A stretch of DNA of 64,000 nucleotides from Celeribacter baekdonensis B30. Its GTDB lineage: Bacteria; Pseudomonadota; Alphaproteobacteria; Rhodobacterales; Rhodobacteraceae. A program made the translations under genes and the position numbers. Shown piece by piece: positions 17,017 through 26,683 of this stretch. The notes under the pieces were generated by a model. It saw only the letters and a program-made list of their open reading frames with translations, did not search any database and was not told where the DNA came from. The stretch is from the NCBI RefSeq assembly GCF_000299875.1, contig NZ_AMRK01000003.1:186001-250000 (forward strand), in the 5' to 3' direction. Position 1 is the first letter of the stretch; every line of letters begins with the position of its first letter.

Positions 17017-20000
17017 TTAAAAATCTTCCCAGTCGTCCTCGACCACAGGCTGACTTGGACGCGGTGCGGCATTCACTACCTGCTTCACGGGGACGTCATG
17101 TGGCCTTGGTTTTGCGATTGGGGTCGGAACTGCCTCTTTTCTCTGATCCACACTTTGTGCGCGGACAGTTTTTTTTGTATTTAAGCTCGCTCCAATCGAG
17201 AAACGAGATGTTGTCACAATGAGGTTTTCGGCTTCGCGTGTCAGCGAATGGCTCGCAGCCGTTGTTTGTTCAAACATGGCAGCGTTTTGTTGCGTCACTT
17301 GGTCCAGTTGATTGACCGCAACGTTAATTTCGGCGAGCCCGGAAGATTGCTCTCGGGAAGAAACTGCGATTTCGGAGACGTTTAGTGAAATTTCGGAAAC
17401 CGAACTCACAATGCCACGCAAAGCTTCACCTGTTTCACCAACGAGACCAACACCTCGTTTCACCAAAGTACCCGACTTAGAAATCAAATCATTGATTTCC
17501 CGCGCCGCGTCAGAAGATCGCTGCGCGAGCGCTCGGACTTCCGAAGCAACCACGGCAAACCCACGCCCCGCCTCTCCGGCTCTTGCGGCTTCAACCCCCG
17601 CATTCAGAGCCAGAAGGTTGGTTTGGAAGGCAATATCATCAATCACAGATGTGATTTTGGAAATCTGATTGGAAGAACTTTCGATTTGGCTCATCGCTTC
17701 AACGGCTTCTTGCACGACCACACCTGAAGCTTCAGCATTTGCTTTCGCCGTCTCCACCATGTCACTGGCTTGATTGGCCCCTTCAGCCGCCGAACGAACC
17801 GAGGACGTCAATTGGTCCAATGCTGTCGCCGTCTCCTCAAGGGTTGCAGCTTGTTTTTCTGTTCGACGCGACAAATCATCAGCGGCATTAGATATTTCGG
17901 AGGCTTCGCCGCGGATCATGTCGGCATTTTCAACAACACTGCGCATCGCAGTCAGAAGGTTTTCAATGGCTTCATTAAAATCGAAGCGAAGCGTTTCATA
18001 TTCAGGGGCAAATTTATCGTCAATGCGAGATGTCAGATCACCACTGGCCAGCTTTTTGAGACCGACGCGCAATCCTTCAACAACGCGATCCTGCTCTGCC
18101 TGCATCCGTTCACGTTCGGCTTCGGCGGCGATGATCGTAGCTTGGCTCTCAGTGATATCTGTGCCGAGGAGAATAATTCGAAACGGGCGGCCTGAGGCGT
18201 CGGTGACCGGGCTAAAGGTACCGTCGAGAATGGAGGTATGGCCTTCTTGATCCAAGAGTTTGAAACGCCCTTGGACATTTTCACCTCGGATCAAACGACC
18301 CCAAACCGCTCCATTTTTTTCTGCAAGCGATGCATCAAAGTTGAAGATTGAATCTTGGCCGACACCGACCAAATCATCAACCTCCATACCAACCATGCGG
18401 GCAAAATTTTCGTTGACCTTGGTGAATTGGCCATCAACGCTAAACTCCGCTTTGACTTGGATACTGTCCAAGGCGGAAATCACCGCTTGGTTGGTGCGAA
18501 TGTCCGTGGCATCTTGCCACTCCATAACACACCCTATCTGTTCCCCTTCAAGACTGACAACTGAGTTTACGACCAAGGAGAAGTGAACATCACCCACCCG
18601 CATATCGGTTGAAAAGGGCATCTTTGAGGTATCAGACAGGACGGCACGAATGCGGCCAGGCTCTCTGTGGAAAATATCGATATTCGATCCAACAATTGTA
18701 TCGGCATCGAAGTCTCCAAACATGACTCGGAAGTTGTCTTCATTTTCCTTCATCAATGTACGGGCGGCACCGTTCATGTAGGTGATGTTGAAATCGGTAT
18801 CAATCATCATCAGTGCAGCAGAAGAGCCTTCGAATGCAGCACCTTTAAAGAGGCCGTCACGCGTGGCCTGTTCTGCACGCCCCAAAGAGTGACGGAATTC
18901 ATCGAGAGCGGTCGCAATCATGCCGATCTCGTCGCCTCGTTCGGTGCCGGGTACCGTCACGCTATAATCGCCCTCGGATACGGTGCGCATTGCCATTTCT
19001 ACGCGGGTGAGAGGTCGCGCGATTGTACGAGCGATGAAATAGGCAATGAGCGCCACGATCGCGGTCATCATGGCCCCCTGCCATGCCATTGTTTTTGCCA
19101 ATGCCGCAGCCGGTTCAAGGATTTCTTCGATTGTTTGCTCTGCAATCAGCCCCCATTTTACGCCATGGTAAGTCACAGGAAAATAGGCCGAAATTTGATC
19201 GCGGCTGGTGCCGTAGTCTGTGAAAGCGTCAGGTTCGCGCAGATATCCATGCTGTCCCAAAAGAGCATTCTTCGCGGATTGAGACGTGATTTTCACCTTT
19301 AAAGTCTCATCGCCCGAGCCGTGAATAGTATCTGTGCGCAAAAGGTAATCGGAGCCGACAAGATAAGAATCCCCCGTACGACCAAGACCGGTCAAACGGG
19401 TCGTGATTTTATCAATGCTCTTGGCGGGCATTTGAAACGCGATGACACCGCGTTTGACGCCACGCCGGTCGAGGACAGGCGCGGCAATGAAAGCGGCAGG
19501 CGCGTCATGAGACGGAGCATATGCAGAAAAATCTGAAAAATAGACCTGAGGGCCGGTGGCATCCAGCGCGGCTTTGACAACGTTTCCAAGGCCGGTATCG
19601 GCGTATTCGCCATCGACAAAATTGGTTGCAAAATCCTGTTCTTTTAAAACAGAGTAAATCAAATCGCCTGTCAGCGAGAACACGAAGACATCGGAATAGC
19701 CTTTTTCCTCCACCAACTTTCGGAAGTAGCTGTGATAGAGCTTATGAACCTGACTGTAGGCTGACCCATCTTCGGCGTAACCGAGGGCTTGTTTTTGACC
19801 GATTTCATTCGGATTGTCCTCAATATACCATTTTTTCAAATGTTCGGTTTGATCGCCGCCTAGTGTCTCCCATGCTTCTCCAAAACCGCGAAGGGCCGAA
19901 ATCACGGTTGGGTTTTCGGTCTGACTGCTCAGGTCAATGTCGACACCATTCAACCATGCTTCAAGTTCGAGTGTGCGCGCTTCAGCCACGGTCACAAGGG

Positions 20001-20139
20001 CCTCTTCGGCCTCAATGAGCAACGAGCTTGATGCGTTGCGATAGGCCACCATATTTGCGACCGCGATGGTGACAATAGTCAGTCCGATCATGATCGCCGG
20101 GAGTTTTTTCGCCAGCTTGATCCGCATAATATACTTCAT
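17017..20139 (-). CDS. Methyl-accepting chemotaxis protein with sensor domain, HAMP and PAS domains
   Basis: A 1040-residue chemoreceptor. An N-terminal membrane segment (about 12-32) precedes a periplasmic double-Cache-like sensor (about 35-350), a second membrane segment (about 355-375) and a HAMP domain. Two PAS-like domains follow (about 430-555 and 565-690), then a second HAMP-like helix and the signalling hairpin with its core [20 protein letters not shown]. The C terminus ends DDWEDF, matching the xWxxF tether that recruits CheR and CheB to receptors. Start ATG 20139 has AGGAG seven bases before it. Cotranscribed with cheB and cheD. The ligand is unknown. Confidence 0.95.
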   Translation of the reverse strand: MKYIMRIKLAKKLPAIMIGLTIVTIAVANMVAYRNASSSLLIEAEEALVTVAEARTLELEAWLNGVDIDLSSQTENPTVISALRGFGEAWETLGGDQTEHLKKWYIEDNPNEIGQKQALGYAEDGSAYSQVHKLYHSYFRKLVEEKGYSDVFVFSLTGDLIYSVLKEQDFATNFVDGEYADTGLGNVVKAALDATGPQVYFSDFSAYAPSHDAPAAFIAAPVLDRRGVKRGVIAFQMPAKSIDKITTRLTGLGRTGDSYLVGSDYLLRTDTIHGSGDETLKVKITSQSAKNALLGQHGYLREPDAFTDYGTSRDQISAYFPVTYHGVKWGLIAEQTIEEILEPAAALAKTMAWQGAMMTAIVALIAYFIARTIARPLTRVEMAMRTVSEGDYSVTVPGTERGDEIGMIATALDEFRHSLGRAEQATRDGLFKGAAFEGSSAALMMIDTDFNITYMNGAARTLMKENEDNFRVMFGDFDADTIVGSNIDIFHREPGRIRAVLSDTSKMPFSTDMRVGDVHFSLVVNSVVSLEGEQIGCVMEWQDATDIRTNQAVISALDSIQVKAEFSVDGQFTKVNENFARMVGMEVDDLVGVGQDSIFNFDASLAEKNGAVWGRLIRGENVQGRFKLLDQEGHTSILDGTFSPVTDASGRPFRIILLGTDITESQATIIAAEAERERMQAEQDRVVEGLRVGLKKLASGDLTSRIDDKFAPEYETLRFDFNEAIENLLTAMRSVVENADMIRGEASEISNAADDLSRRTEKQAATLEETATALDQLTSSVRSAAEGANQASDMVETAKANAEASGVVVQEAVEAMSQIESSSNQISKITSVIDDIAFQTNLLALNAGVEAARAGEAGRGFAVVASEVRALAQRSSDAAREINDLISKSGTLVKRGVGLVGETGEALRGIVSSVSEISLNVSEIAVSSREQSSGLAEINVAVNQLDQVTQQNAAMFEQTTAASHSLTREAENLIVTTSRFSIGASLNTKKTVRAQSVDQRKEAVPTPIAKPRPHDVPVKQVVNAAPRPSQPVVEDDWEDF

Positions 20140-20604
20140 TTCATTTCTCCTGGCATCGTCTTCACGCCCTTATTCAATGGCGGTGGTCTTGAGCAGATTA
20201 CGGTCGTGAAACGGGCACAGTTGCCCTACACCCGTTGATGGATGCCTCGAAGAAATGAAGATTCGTTTAAGTCGCCCTGGTTTGCGTCACACAATCCATA
20301 GAATTTTATGGGGTCACGGGTATGAGCGCGGGCCAAAATCGTAAAAACCTTTACAGTTCAATGCCAAGGCGTGCGCGACCGAACCCTGGCCGATATAGCC
20401 GGCTTTTTCGGAGATCGGCGTACAAAAGTTTTCCGCTGAGTTCCAAAACCTCTGCTTCATTAACCTTTTGATAAAGGTATTCGTAGAAAATTTAGCACAG
20501 ATACTCAGCCACGAACCTCGCACGCATCACTCAACAGGACTGGTCCCACCCCCCAAATACATAGGGTTTCCATCGCAAAACCGTCCTCTCAAAAAGAAGT
20601 CCCC
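20140..20604. other. Divergent intergenic region between receptor and GGDEF/EAL genes
   Basis: About 465 bp separate two divergently transcribed signalling genes. A 69-codon minus-strand open frame at 20314-20523 has no ribosome site and is not credible. Promoters for both flanking genes should lie here, but I cannot point to clear hexamers. Confidence 0.5.
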
Positions 20605-23600
20605 GTGAAGAAATATAGTGACGTGTATGAGGCTCAATTGGCCCGGACAAAACAGAGGTGGAGGATCAGCCTGTCACCGTTCGTGCTGTGTCTCGCGGCC
20701 GTCCTGGGTGCCATCTTGATCAGCGAAACCGTGATCCTCTTGGCGCATATGCCACAAACGGTTCTGCCCGGATGGGGAACCATGCACCCCACCACCCTTG
20801 TCATATCTTATGTCCTCGGTGGCTCTTTGATCATGCAAAACCTAAGCTGGGACCGCGACCAGCCCGCCAATTCTCGGGTCCTCTATGGCGCCGCAGCGCT
20901 TTTGGTCCTTTTGATCTTGCGTCTAGCGGACCTGCAAGGCCGCCCCATCGCCGGAACCCTGCCTTTGATCGGCAGTTTGACGGACCCACGCCATGTCAGT
21001 CTGGTCTCTTTGATCGGCTCTGGCGCACTTTTCGTCGTCCCGCTTTTAAAACCCGCATCCTGGTTCAGAGCCTGGGCCGTTTTAGCCCTGTGCATCACGG
21101 TTTTCGGCATGGCTTTTAGCCAATTGGCACAACAGAGCATACCCCTCAAAAACCAGGTTTTTCTGGCACTCAACCTCAGCGAAAGCCTCGTGCTTTTGTG
21201 CCTCACTGCACTGGCGCTCAACGTGTCTGCGGCCCGCCCGCTGCTGTATCATCCCAAAACCCCGCGCACCAATCTGCTGATGTGGGGGCTGTTTGTGACA
21301 ATCTGTCTGCTCTTGGTGCTTGACCTAACTTCCCTGACCCTCTCCACCTTCCAGATGCCGTTTTTCGTCGTCTCCTCTCTGCTCCTGTGCTTTGTCTGCG
21401 AAAAGGGCTTCAGACCGCTCGAACGTCAAGTCATCGCCGCCGGGTTGACACCCTCCCTCCAAAGTGCCGGATCGGCGATTCAAAACAACGACACTGCATC
21501 ACAAAAGGCTCACGCCCCTCTCTCCTTCGCCCCCCTGCCGCGTCTTTTGCGTCCAAACCAATGGTTTACATTTCAGGCCGACACCGCCCAAAGACTGTGG
21601 CCCCTCGCCTGTGTGCTCTTTGCGCTGTCGATGGTATCCGAAACCAGATTTTCGCTGTTTTTGCACTGGTTTCCTGAACTGTGGTGGGGCAATGCCGTTT
21701 TGGCCTATGCTCTGGTTTTGCATCCGCTCAAGCGCTGGCCACTCGTCCTCTTAACCGGGGTTTGTGCCATGGGATTGGCGCGGATTTCCATGGGGCACCC
21801 CTTCGATTTTACGGTGATCAATATGGGGTTCGACGGGATCGAAGCGGCCTTGATCGCTGGAATCGCGCGGCTCGTGTTCGACATCAAACTGTCAGGGCGG
21901 ACCTTTCAATCTTGCGATGTAAATCCTTTGGCCGTGGCCAGCCTGATTGTCGCCATCCTCTTTACCGTACTCACCGTGTCACTGCTGGCGGGGGCCACAT
22001 TGCACACTCTTGCCCGGCAAAATCTGGGTCCAACTGTGCGCGCCCGCTGGCTCAGTAACGTGTTGGGCTTCGTTCAAGTCGCGCCCATCGCGGCGGGATT
22101 GATCTGGCAGATGCATTTTGGCATGACCCGGCTTGAAATGGCCGCTCTGCCGGGCCTGTTGATGACCCTGATGCTCGCCTTTTTGGCCTTTGTCTGTGCC
22201 TATTTCCCGGTCGAATATTTCGGCATTTCGCATTCTCTGTCTGTCGCCGTCAGCATGACGCTCTTGATCGCCACCGTCGCCCTGCCCTCCATACTTCAGA
22301 TCGGCGCGGCCCATGCCGTCGTCTCCACCGCCCTGCTGATCGGGGCCGGTCTTGTGGACCATCGCACCTATGTCGAAGCCGCTTTTCTCGTGCTGCTCAC
22401 CTCCAGCCTCGTCTTCATTGCCGGTGCTTATAAACAGCTGCGTCAGCGTGACCGGCTGTATCGCACCGCGCTTTTGGAAAACAGCCCAACGATGATCGTC
22501 ACTCTGGACAGTCAGTTTCGCATCACCTCCGCCTCTGATCAGGTCTGTCGCTACCTGGGAGTCAAGCGCCGCGAGCTTATTGGGCTGTTTGCCTCTGAAA
22601 ACGGATTTTTGAGCCTGCCCGACACATCTCAGACCAATATGCGCGCCTTTATGCGACACACGCCCGAGACCGATTTCACCCTCGAACTTGAAATCCGACA
22701 GCGCTCCGGGGCCCTGCGCATGGTATTGGCTGCTGTGCGCAAAAACACCAACCCAGGGCTACCCTATGCCTATCTGGTGCAACTCACCGACATCACCGAG
22801 ATGAACCGCAACAGTCGGCTCTATAAAATGACCCTCGAAGAAGGCCCTGCCTTGCTTTTGGTTCAGGACGCCCGCCGTTTGACCCTAAACGTCGCCCCCG
22901 CCCTGTGTGACAGTCTGGGCTATGACCGAGCGGACTTGATAGGTCACGACATTGCCGATTTGACCTCCCCCAACACCCGCAGTTTTGTCGATCAGATGCG
23001 CGCGTTTGGCGATGGAGTCACACCGCCAGGCAATAAGGTTCTGGAACTGACCACCAAATCCGGCAAAGTTCGTAAAATGACGGCGCAACGACGGATCATC
23101 GACCCGAATGCGCAGGGCGATCAGCCCAAATATGTGATCCTGTTGACCGATGTGACCGAACTCGAAGCACAGCGCAGCCTGACCGAAACCTTGCTCAACC
23201 GGAACGCTGCCATTGTTCTGTCACAGGACCGCGATTGGCGTCTGCTTTCCGTCTCCGATGCATGGAGCGCGCATTTTGGCTACACACGCGAAGAAACCCT
23301 CGGGCGCGATTTGATCGACTTTATGCCGGTGGAGGATCAAGCGTTGTCCAAATCCTTTAGGCGCCATCTTCTGGCCAATACCCGCAACAAGGAAACCATA
23401 TCCAATACCCTGACTTTGCTTACAAAATCAGGAGAACCCCGGATCGTTGAGCTGCGCAGCGTGATTGAAGAAAACGAAGATCGCTGGCTCAACATCATCA
23501 TGGTGATCGATATCACCGACATCTCGGTGGCGCGGCAAAAACTGGAGCATTTGGTCGACCATGACGAATTGACCGGGCTCTATTCCAGGCGTGGCTTTAA

Positions 23601-24864
23601 CAGTCGGTTTGCCGACCGCAAGCGCAGGCAGGATGTCGACGTGTTTTTAATCGACGTCGATCATTTCAAAAGCGTCAATGACGCTTATGGCCACGAAACC
23701 GGCGACGAATTGTTGCGCAAAGTGGCCGGGGTTCTCAAAGACAAAACCCGCGCTCATGGCTGCGCTTCACGGATTGGTGGCGAAGAATTTGCCATCATCC
23801 GCACGGCCACACAGGGCTGCCCCAACCGTAAATTTGCCGAAGATCTCGCCCGCGCCATCTCTGAGACAGCCGTGACCACGGCCTCTGGTCCGGTCACGCG
23901 CACCGTGTCGATCGGCGTGGCTCGGTTGACACAAGACATGCGGTTGGAGGACGGGATGAATTGGGCCGATTGGGCCTTGCGCGAGGCCAAAGAAGGCGGA
24001 CGCAACCGCATTGTGATCGCCGACGAGGGCTTTTCGCAAAAGCTGCGTGACGATGGTAAACTGACCACCCACCGCGACATCATCAGCGCCCTCGAAGCGG
24101 GCGAAATCAACAAATATGTGCAACCGATTTGGGATGTCACGCGCGCAGAAATCGTGGGGTTTGAGGCTTTGATGCGCTGGCAACGGGCCTCGGGCGAGGT
24201 GGTGCTGCCGCGTCAATTCCTGCCTCAGTTGCAAAATGTGGTGCTCGCGGAAGAATATGCCCATATTCCATCACGCATCCGGCGCAGCCTGTTGAACACT
24301 CTCATGGCCTGCCCCGGCACCTATATCTGTTTTAACACGCGATTGGAATCGTTGGGCTTTCAAGGTGCGGCGCAGGCAATTTTGCGCGAATTCGAACCGC
24401 TCTGCGAGCTGTCGCATAGTATCGTTTTGGAAATCGGCGAACAGGCCATCACCGACCGGATCGATATGGATCAGGTGATGGTGGAAATCGCCATCCTGCG
24501 AGCGCGCGGCATTCGTGTCGCCTTGGATGATTTTGGCAAAGAGGGCTCAAACCTCAACCGCCTCACCCATTTGCCGATCGACATCGTCAAAATCGACAAA
24601 TCTCTCATCGACCGGATCGTCATCGACCGTCGCTCACGCGAGGCGTTGCGGTCAATCGCCCGGCTCGCAGAGGCGTTAGAATTCGAGGTCATTGCCGAGG
24701 GCGTCGAAACCGAAGCCCAACGCGATATGTTGCTTGATCTCGGGCTGCATCTGCATCAGGGCTTTCTCTACGCCCGCCCGATGAGCGCCGAGGCAGCCAA
24801 CGCACTCTACGCAACGCACAAGAGCAAAGATCAGCCCTCTCAAGACCTGATATCGACGTTCTAA
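20605..24864 (+). CDS. Membrane PAS-GGDEF-EAL cyclic-di-GMP enzyme
   Basis: A 1419-residue protein that should both make and degrade cyclic di-GMP. The first 610 residues or so contain many membrane helices in two blocks (about 20-270 and 325-610), the second resembling MASE1. Three PAS-like domains follow (about 620-990). The cyclase has an intact GGEEF at 1058-1062, and the phosphodiesterase an intact EAL at 1187-1189 with DDFG, KIDKSL and AEGVETEAQ. Both active sites therefore look competent. It begins at GTG 20605 with a poor ribosome site. It sits beside the chemoreceptor gene, so it may link surface or motility behaviour to the same stimuli. Confidence 0.93.
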   Translation: MKKYSDVYEAQLARTKQRWRISLSPFVLCLAAVLGAILISETVILLAHMPQTVLPGWGTMHPTTLVISYVLGGSLIMQNLSWDRDQPANSRVLYGAAALLVLLILRLADLQGRPIAGTLPLIGSLTDPRHVSLVSLIGSGALFVVPLLKPASWFRAWAVLALCITVFGMAFSQLAQQSIPLKNQVFLALNLSESLVLLCLTALALNVSAARPLLYHPKTPRTNLLMWGLFVTICLLLVLDLTSLTLSTFQMPFFVVSSLLLCFVCEKGFRPLERQVIAAGLTPSLQSAGSAIQNNDTASQKAHAPLSFAPLPRLLRPNQWFTFQADTAQRLWPLACVLFALSMVSETRFSLFLHWFPELWWGNAVLAYALVLHPLKRWPLVLLTGVCAMGLARISMGHPFDFTVINMGFDGIEAALIAGIARLVFDIKLSGRTFQSCDVNPLAVASLIVAILFTVLTVSLLAGATLHTLARQNLGPTVRARWLSNVLGFVQVAPIAAGLIWQMHFGMTRLEMAALPGLLMTLMLAFLAFVCAYFPVEYFGISHSLSVAVSMTLLIATVALPSILQIGAAHAVVSTALLIGAGLVDHRTYVEAAFLVLLTSSLVFIAGAYKQLRQRDRLYRTALLENSPTMIVTLDSQFRITSASDQVCRYLGVKRRELIGLFASENGFLSLPDTSQTNMRAFMRHTPETDFTLELEIRQRSGALRMVLAAVRKNTNPGLPYAYLVQLTDITEMNRNSRLYKMTLEEGPALLLVQDARRLTLNVAPALCDSLGYDRADLIGHDIADLTSPNTRSFVDQMRAFGDGVTPPGNKVLELTTKSGKVRKMTAQRRIIDPNAQGDQPKYVILLTDVTELEAQRSLTETLLNRNAAIVLSQDRDWRLLSVSDAWSAHFGYTREETLGRDLIDFMPVEDQALSKSFRRHLLANTRNKETISNTLTLLTKSGEPRIVELRSVIEENEDRWLNIIMVIDITDISVARQKLEHLVDHDELTGLYSRRGFNSRFADRKRRQDVDVFLIDVDHFKSVNDAYGHETGDELLRKVAGVLKDKTRAHGCASRIGGEEFAIIRTATQGCPNRKFAEDLARAISETAVTTASGPVTRTVSIGVARLTQDMRLEDGMNWADWALREAKEGGRNRIVIADEGFSQKLRDDGKLTTHRDIISALEAGEINKYVQPIWDVTRAEIVGFEALMRWQRASGEVVLPRQFLPQLQNVVLAEEYAHIPSRIRRSLLNTLMACPGTYICFNTRLESLGFQGAAQAILREFEPLCELSHSIVLEIGEQAITDRIDMDQVMVEIAILRARGIRVALDDFGKEGSNLNRLTHLPIDIVKIDKSLIDRIVIDRRSREALRSIARLAEALEFEVIAEGVETEAQRDMLLDLGLHLHQGFLYARPMSAEAANALYATHKSKDQPSQDLISTF

Positions 24865-25009
24865 AACGCCGGTCACGGTCCCGCCAAGCATCGGTGAGAT
24901 GCGACCAGTTGGCCAGTTGATCTTGTCCATTCATTCCGCGACGCTGTACGTACGATTTCTCTTTCCCATCGACGTGGCCCAGATGCTGCGTCCAAAACCG
25001 CAGAGACCC

Positions 25010-25465
25010 ATGAGCGCATTTCGGCACATGTCCACCGCCGTCAAACCGGGCCATCTCGCCCGGACGGTCGCGATGTTTGCCATGCTGCTTCAAGTGCTGT
25101 TTTTCGCCGAACATGCCGGAGCAAGCGCCGTGCGCGCCATGGGACATGCGGCACCGGGAGAGAAAATCGGCTTTCTCGAAATCTGTACCGGAGAAGGTAT
25201 CGTCTTGATCCCGGTGGGCTCTGTCCCTTCGTCCACCACGGGTCCTGCACAGGGTCAAAACCACACGTCCGGGTCCTCATCCTCAAGCTGCGCGGTTTGC
25301 GTCTCTGCCAGCGTATGCGGATTTGACACCCCGGAACTGACGGTCTCGCTTGCCCTGCCCTTTGCTGCGGTCCATGATCTCCCGTCCATTGACGCGCCCG
25401 CTGCCATCGTCGTGCTGCGGCTGTTGTCCGGCGGGCCGATCCGCGCCCCACCCTTGCTCGCCTGA
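25010..25465 (+). CDS. DUF2946-like protein
   Basis: A 151-residue protein with one hydrophobic N-terminal segment (about 20-40), a CAVC pair in the middle and the C-terminal IRAPPLLA typical of DUF2946, a family often found near copper-handling genes. It is probably anchored in or exported across the inner membrane. No copper genes are adjacent here. ATG 25010 was chosen by the family N terminus; the ribosome site is weak and the frame is open further upstream. Function unproven. Confidence 0.65.
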   Translation: MSAFRHMSTAVKPGHLARTVAMFAMLLQVLFFAEHAGASAVRAMGHAAPGEKIGFLEICTGEGIVLIPVGSVPSSTTGPAQGQNHTSGSSSSSCAVCVSASVCGFDTPELTVSLALPFAAVHDLPSIDAPAAIVVLRLLSGGPIRAPPLLA

Positions 25466-25518
25466 TCCTTTTGGATCTATCGCCTTTAGGGCCGAACCCA
25501 CTGCGTGTTTACTCAAAC

Positions 25519-25641
25519 TTACACGCGAAAGCCATGAGTTAAGGCTGAGTGTCGGCGATGCGGGTTATAGAAGTCTTTGATGTATTGAGATGTATTAAAG
25601 GAGTTCGAGACACGTTCGCGACGCCTCTGCGGCGTATCATC
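25519..25641 (-). pseudogene. C-terminal fragment of an IS3-family transposase
   Basis: The minus strand reads YIKDFYNPHRRHSAL followed by a stop at 25519-25521. This is the YNxxRxHSAL block that ends the integrase core of IS3-family OrfB. Nothing upstream of about 25641 continues the homology, so it is a relic, about 90 bp from tRNA-Ser. Confidence 0.6.
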
Positions 25642-25729
25642 CGCGCCTAAAACGTTCCGCGCTTAAGTCGAATCAAAGCAACAATCATCCCTTAAATTTT
25701 TATGAATAACAGAGATTTAAGGGGGATTG

Positions 25730-25819
25730 TGGCGGACAGACAGGGATTCGAACCCTGGAGACGGTTCCCCGCCTACACACTTTCCAGGCGTGCGCCTTCG
25801 ACCACTCGGCCACCTGTCC
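25730..25819 (-). tRNA. tRNA-Ser (anticodon GGA)
   Basis: The minus strand folds as a 90-nt class II tRNA. The acceptor stem GGACAGG pairs with TCTGTCC, then discriminator G and encoded CCA (25730-25732). The D arm has GGCCGAGTGGTCGAAGGC, the anticodon loop CTGGAAA gives GGA, a long variable arm follows, and the T arm holds GGTTCGAATCC. All are hallmarks of serine tRNA. Confidence 0.96.
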
Positions 25820-25966
25820 GTGGAGCGCTCAATAGCGCGAAGCGCGCGACCTATGCAAGACCTGTTGCTCTATTTTCTCAAAGAAAAATGCAGCGAAGGA
25901 AAAGAAACCACGCAGGCAGGCCATTTTTGCGAAAACAACGGTTTAAAAGCGCGCCGAACTGCGTGA

Positions 25967-26683
25967 TCAATCAAGAATAATCGTAACCCGCCGGTTCATC
26001 CGGCCTTTTTTCTCAATCTTGCCAAAGCGAATGCGCCCAATCTCGGAAGTCCGCGCCACATGGGTGCCGCCGCAAGGTTGAAGATCGACCTGATCCGCCC
26101 CCTGCCCGATCCGCACCAAGCGCACCCGGCCCTGCCCGGTCGGCGGCATCACCGACATGGTTTTGACAATCGACGGGTCGGCCAAAAGCGCCTCATCGGA
26201 GATCCAGTCATCCGTGACCACCAAATCACGTTCGATCAAGGCATTGAGCGCGTCTTCCAATGCCTGTTTGTCGGCGGGCGGCGCGTCCAGGGCAAAATCC
26301 AGACGGCCTTTCTCGGCCCCGATCGAGCCCCCCGTAACCGGCAGAGGAATGACAACCGACAACAGGTGCAGCGCGCTGTGGATGCGCATGTGGCGATGGC
26401 GGCGGACCCAATCGAGCCGTTGGATCACTTTGGTGCCAACCTCCGGCATCGGCGCGGGTTCGGCGGGCACAAGAACGATCTCGGCCCCCTCCCCCTTCAC
26501 GGTCGTGGCAATCGCAAGCCCAGTGTCGCCCCAGATCAATCGCCCGCTGTCGCCCGGCTGTCCACCGCCGGTGGGGTAAAAGATCGTCTGATCCAAAATC
26601 ACCCCGCCCTCGGGCGTATGCCCGGTGACCACGCCTTCGATATCCTGAAGATAGGCATCTTCGCGAAAAAGCGGTTGCGTCAT
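25967..26683 (-). CDS. Alanyl-tRNA editing protein AlaX
   Basis: A 238-residue free-standing homologue of the AlaRS editing domain. It hydrolyses mischarged tRNAs, classically Ser-tRNA(Ala). The zinc-binding HxxxH (IHSALH) and the downstream CGGTHV motif are both present, and the N-terminal beta barrel (DQTIFYPTGGGQPGD) makes it the longer AlaX type. Its start overlaps the stop of the mechanosensitive channel gene by 4 bp, so it is the third gene of the cysK operon. Confidence 0.9.
   Translation of the reverse strand: MTQPLFREDAYLQDIEGVVTGHTPEGGVILDQTIFYPTGGGQPGDSGRLIWGDTGLAIATTVKGEGAEIVLVPAEPAPMPEVGTKVIQRLDWVRRHRHMRIHSALHLLSVVIPLPVTGGSIGAEKGRLDFALDAPPADKQALEDALNALIERDLVVTDDWISDEALLADPSIVKTMSVMPPTGQGRVRLVRIGQGADQVDLQPCGGTHVARTSEIGRIRFGKIEKKGRMNRRVTIILD

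Noticed and set aside
20314-20523. 69-codon minus-strand frame upstream of the chemoreceptor
   Set aside because: No ribosome site and no recognisable product; lies where promoters are expected.
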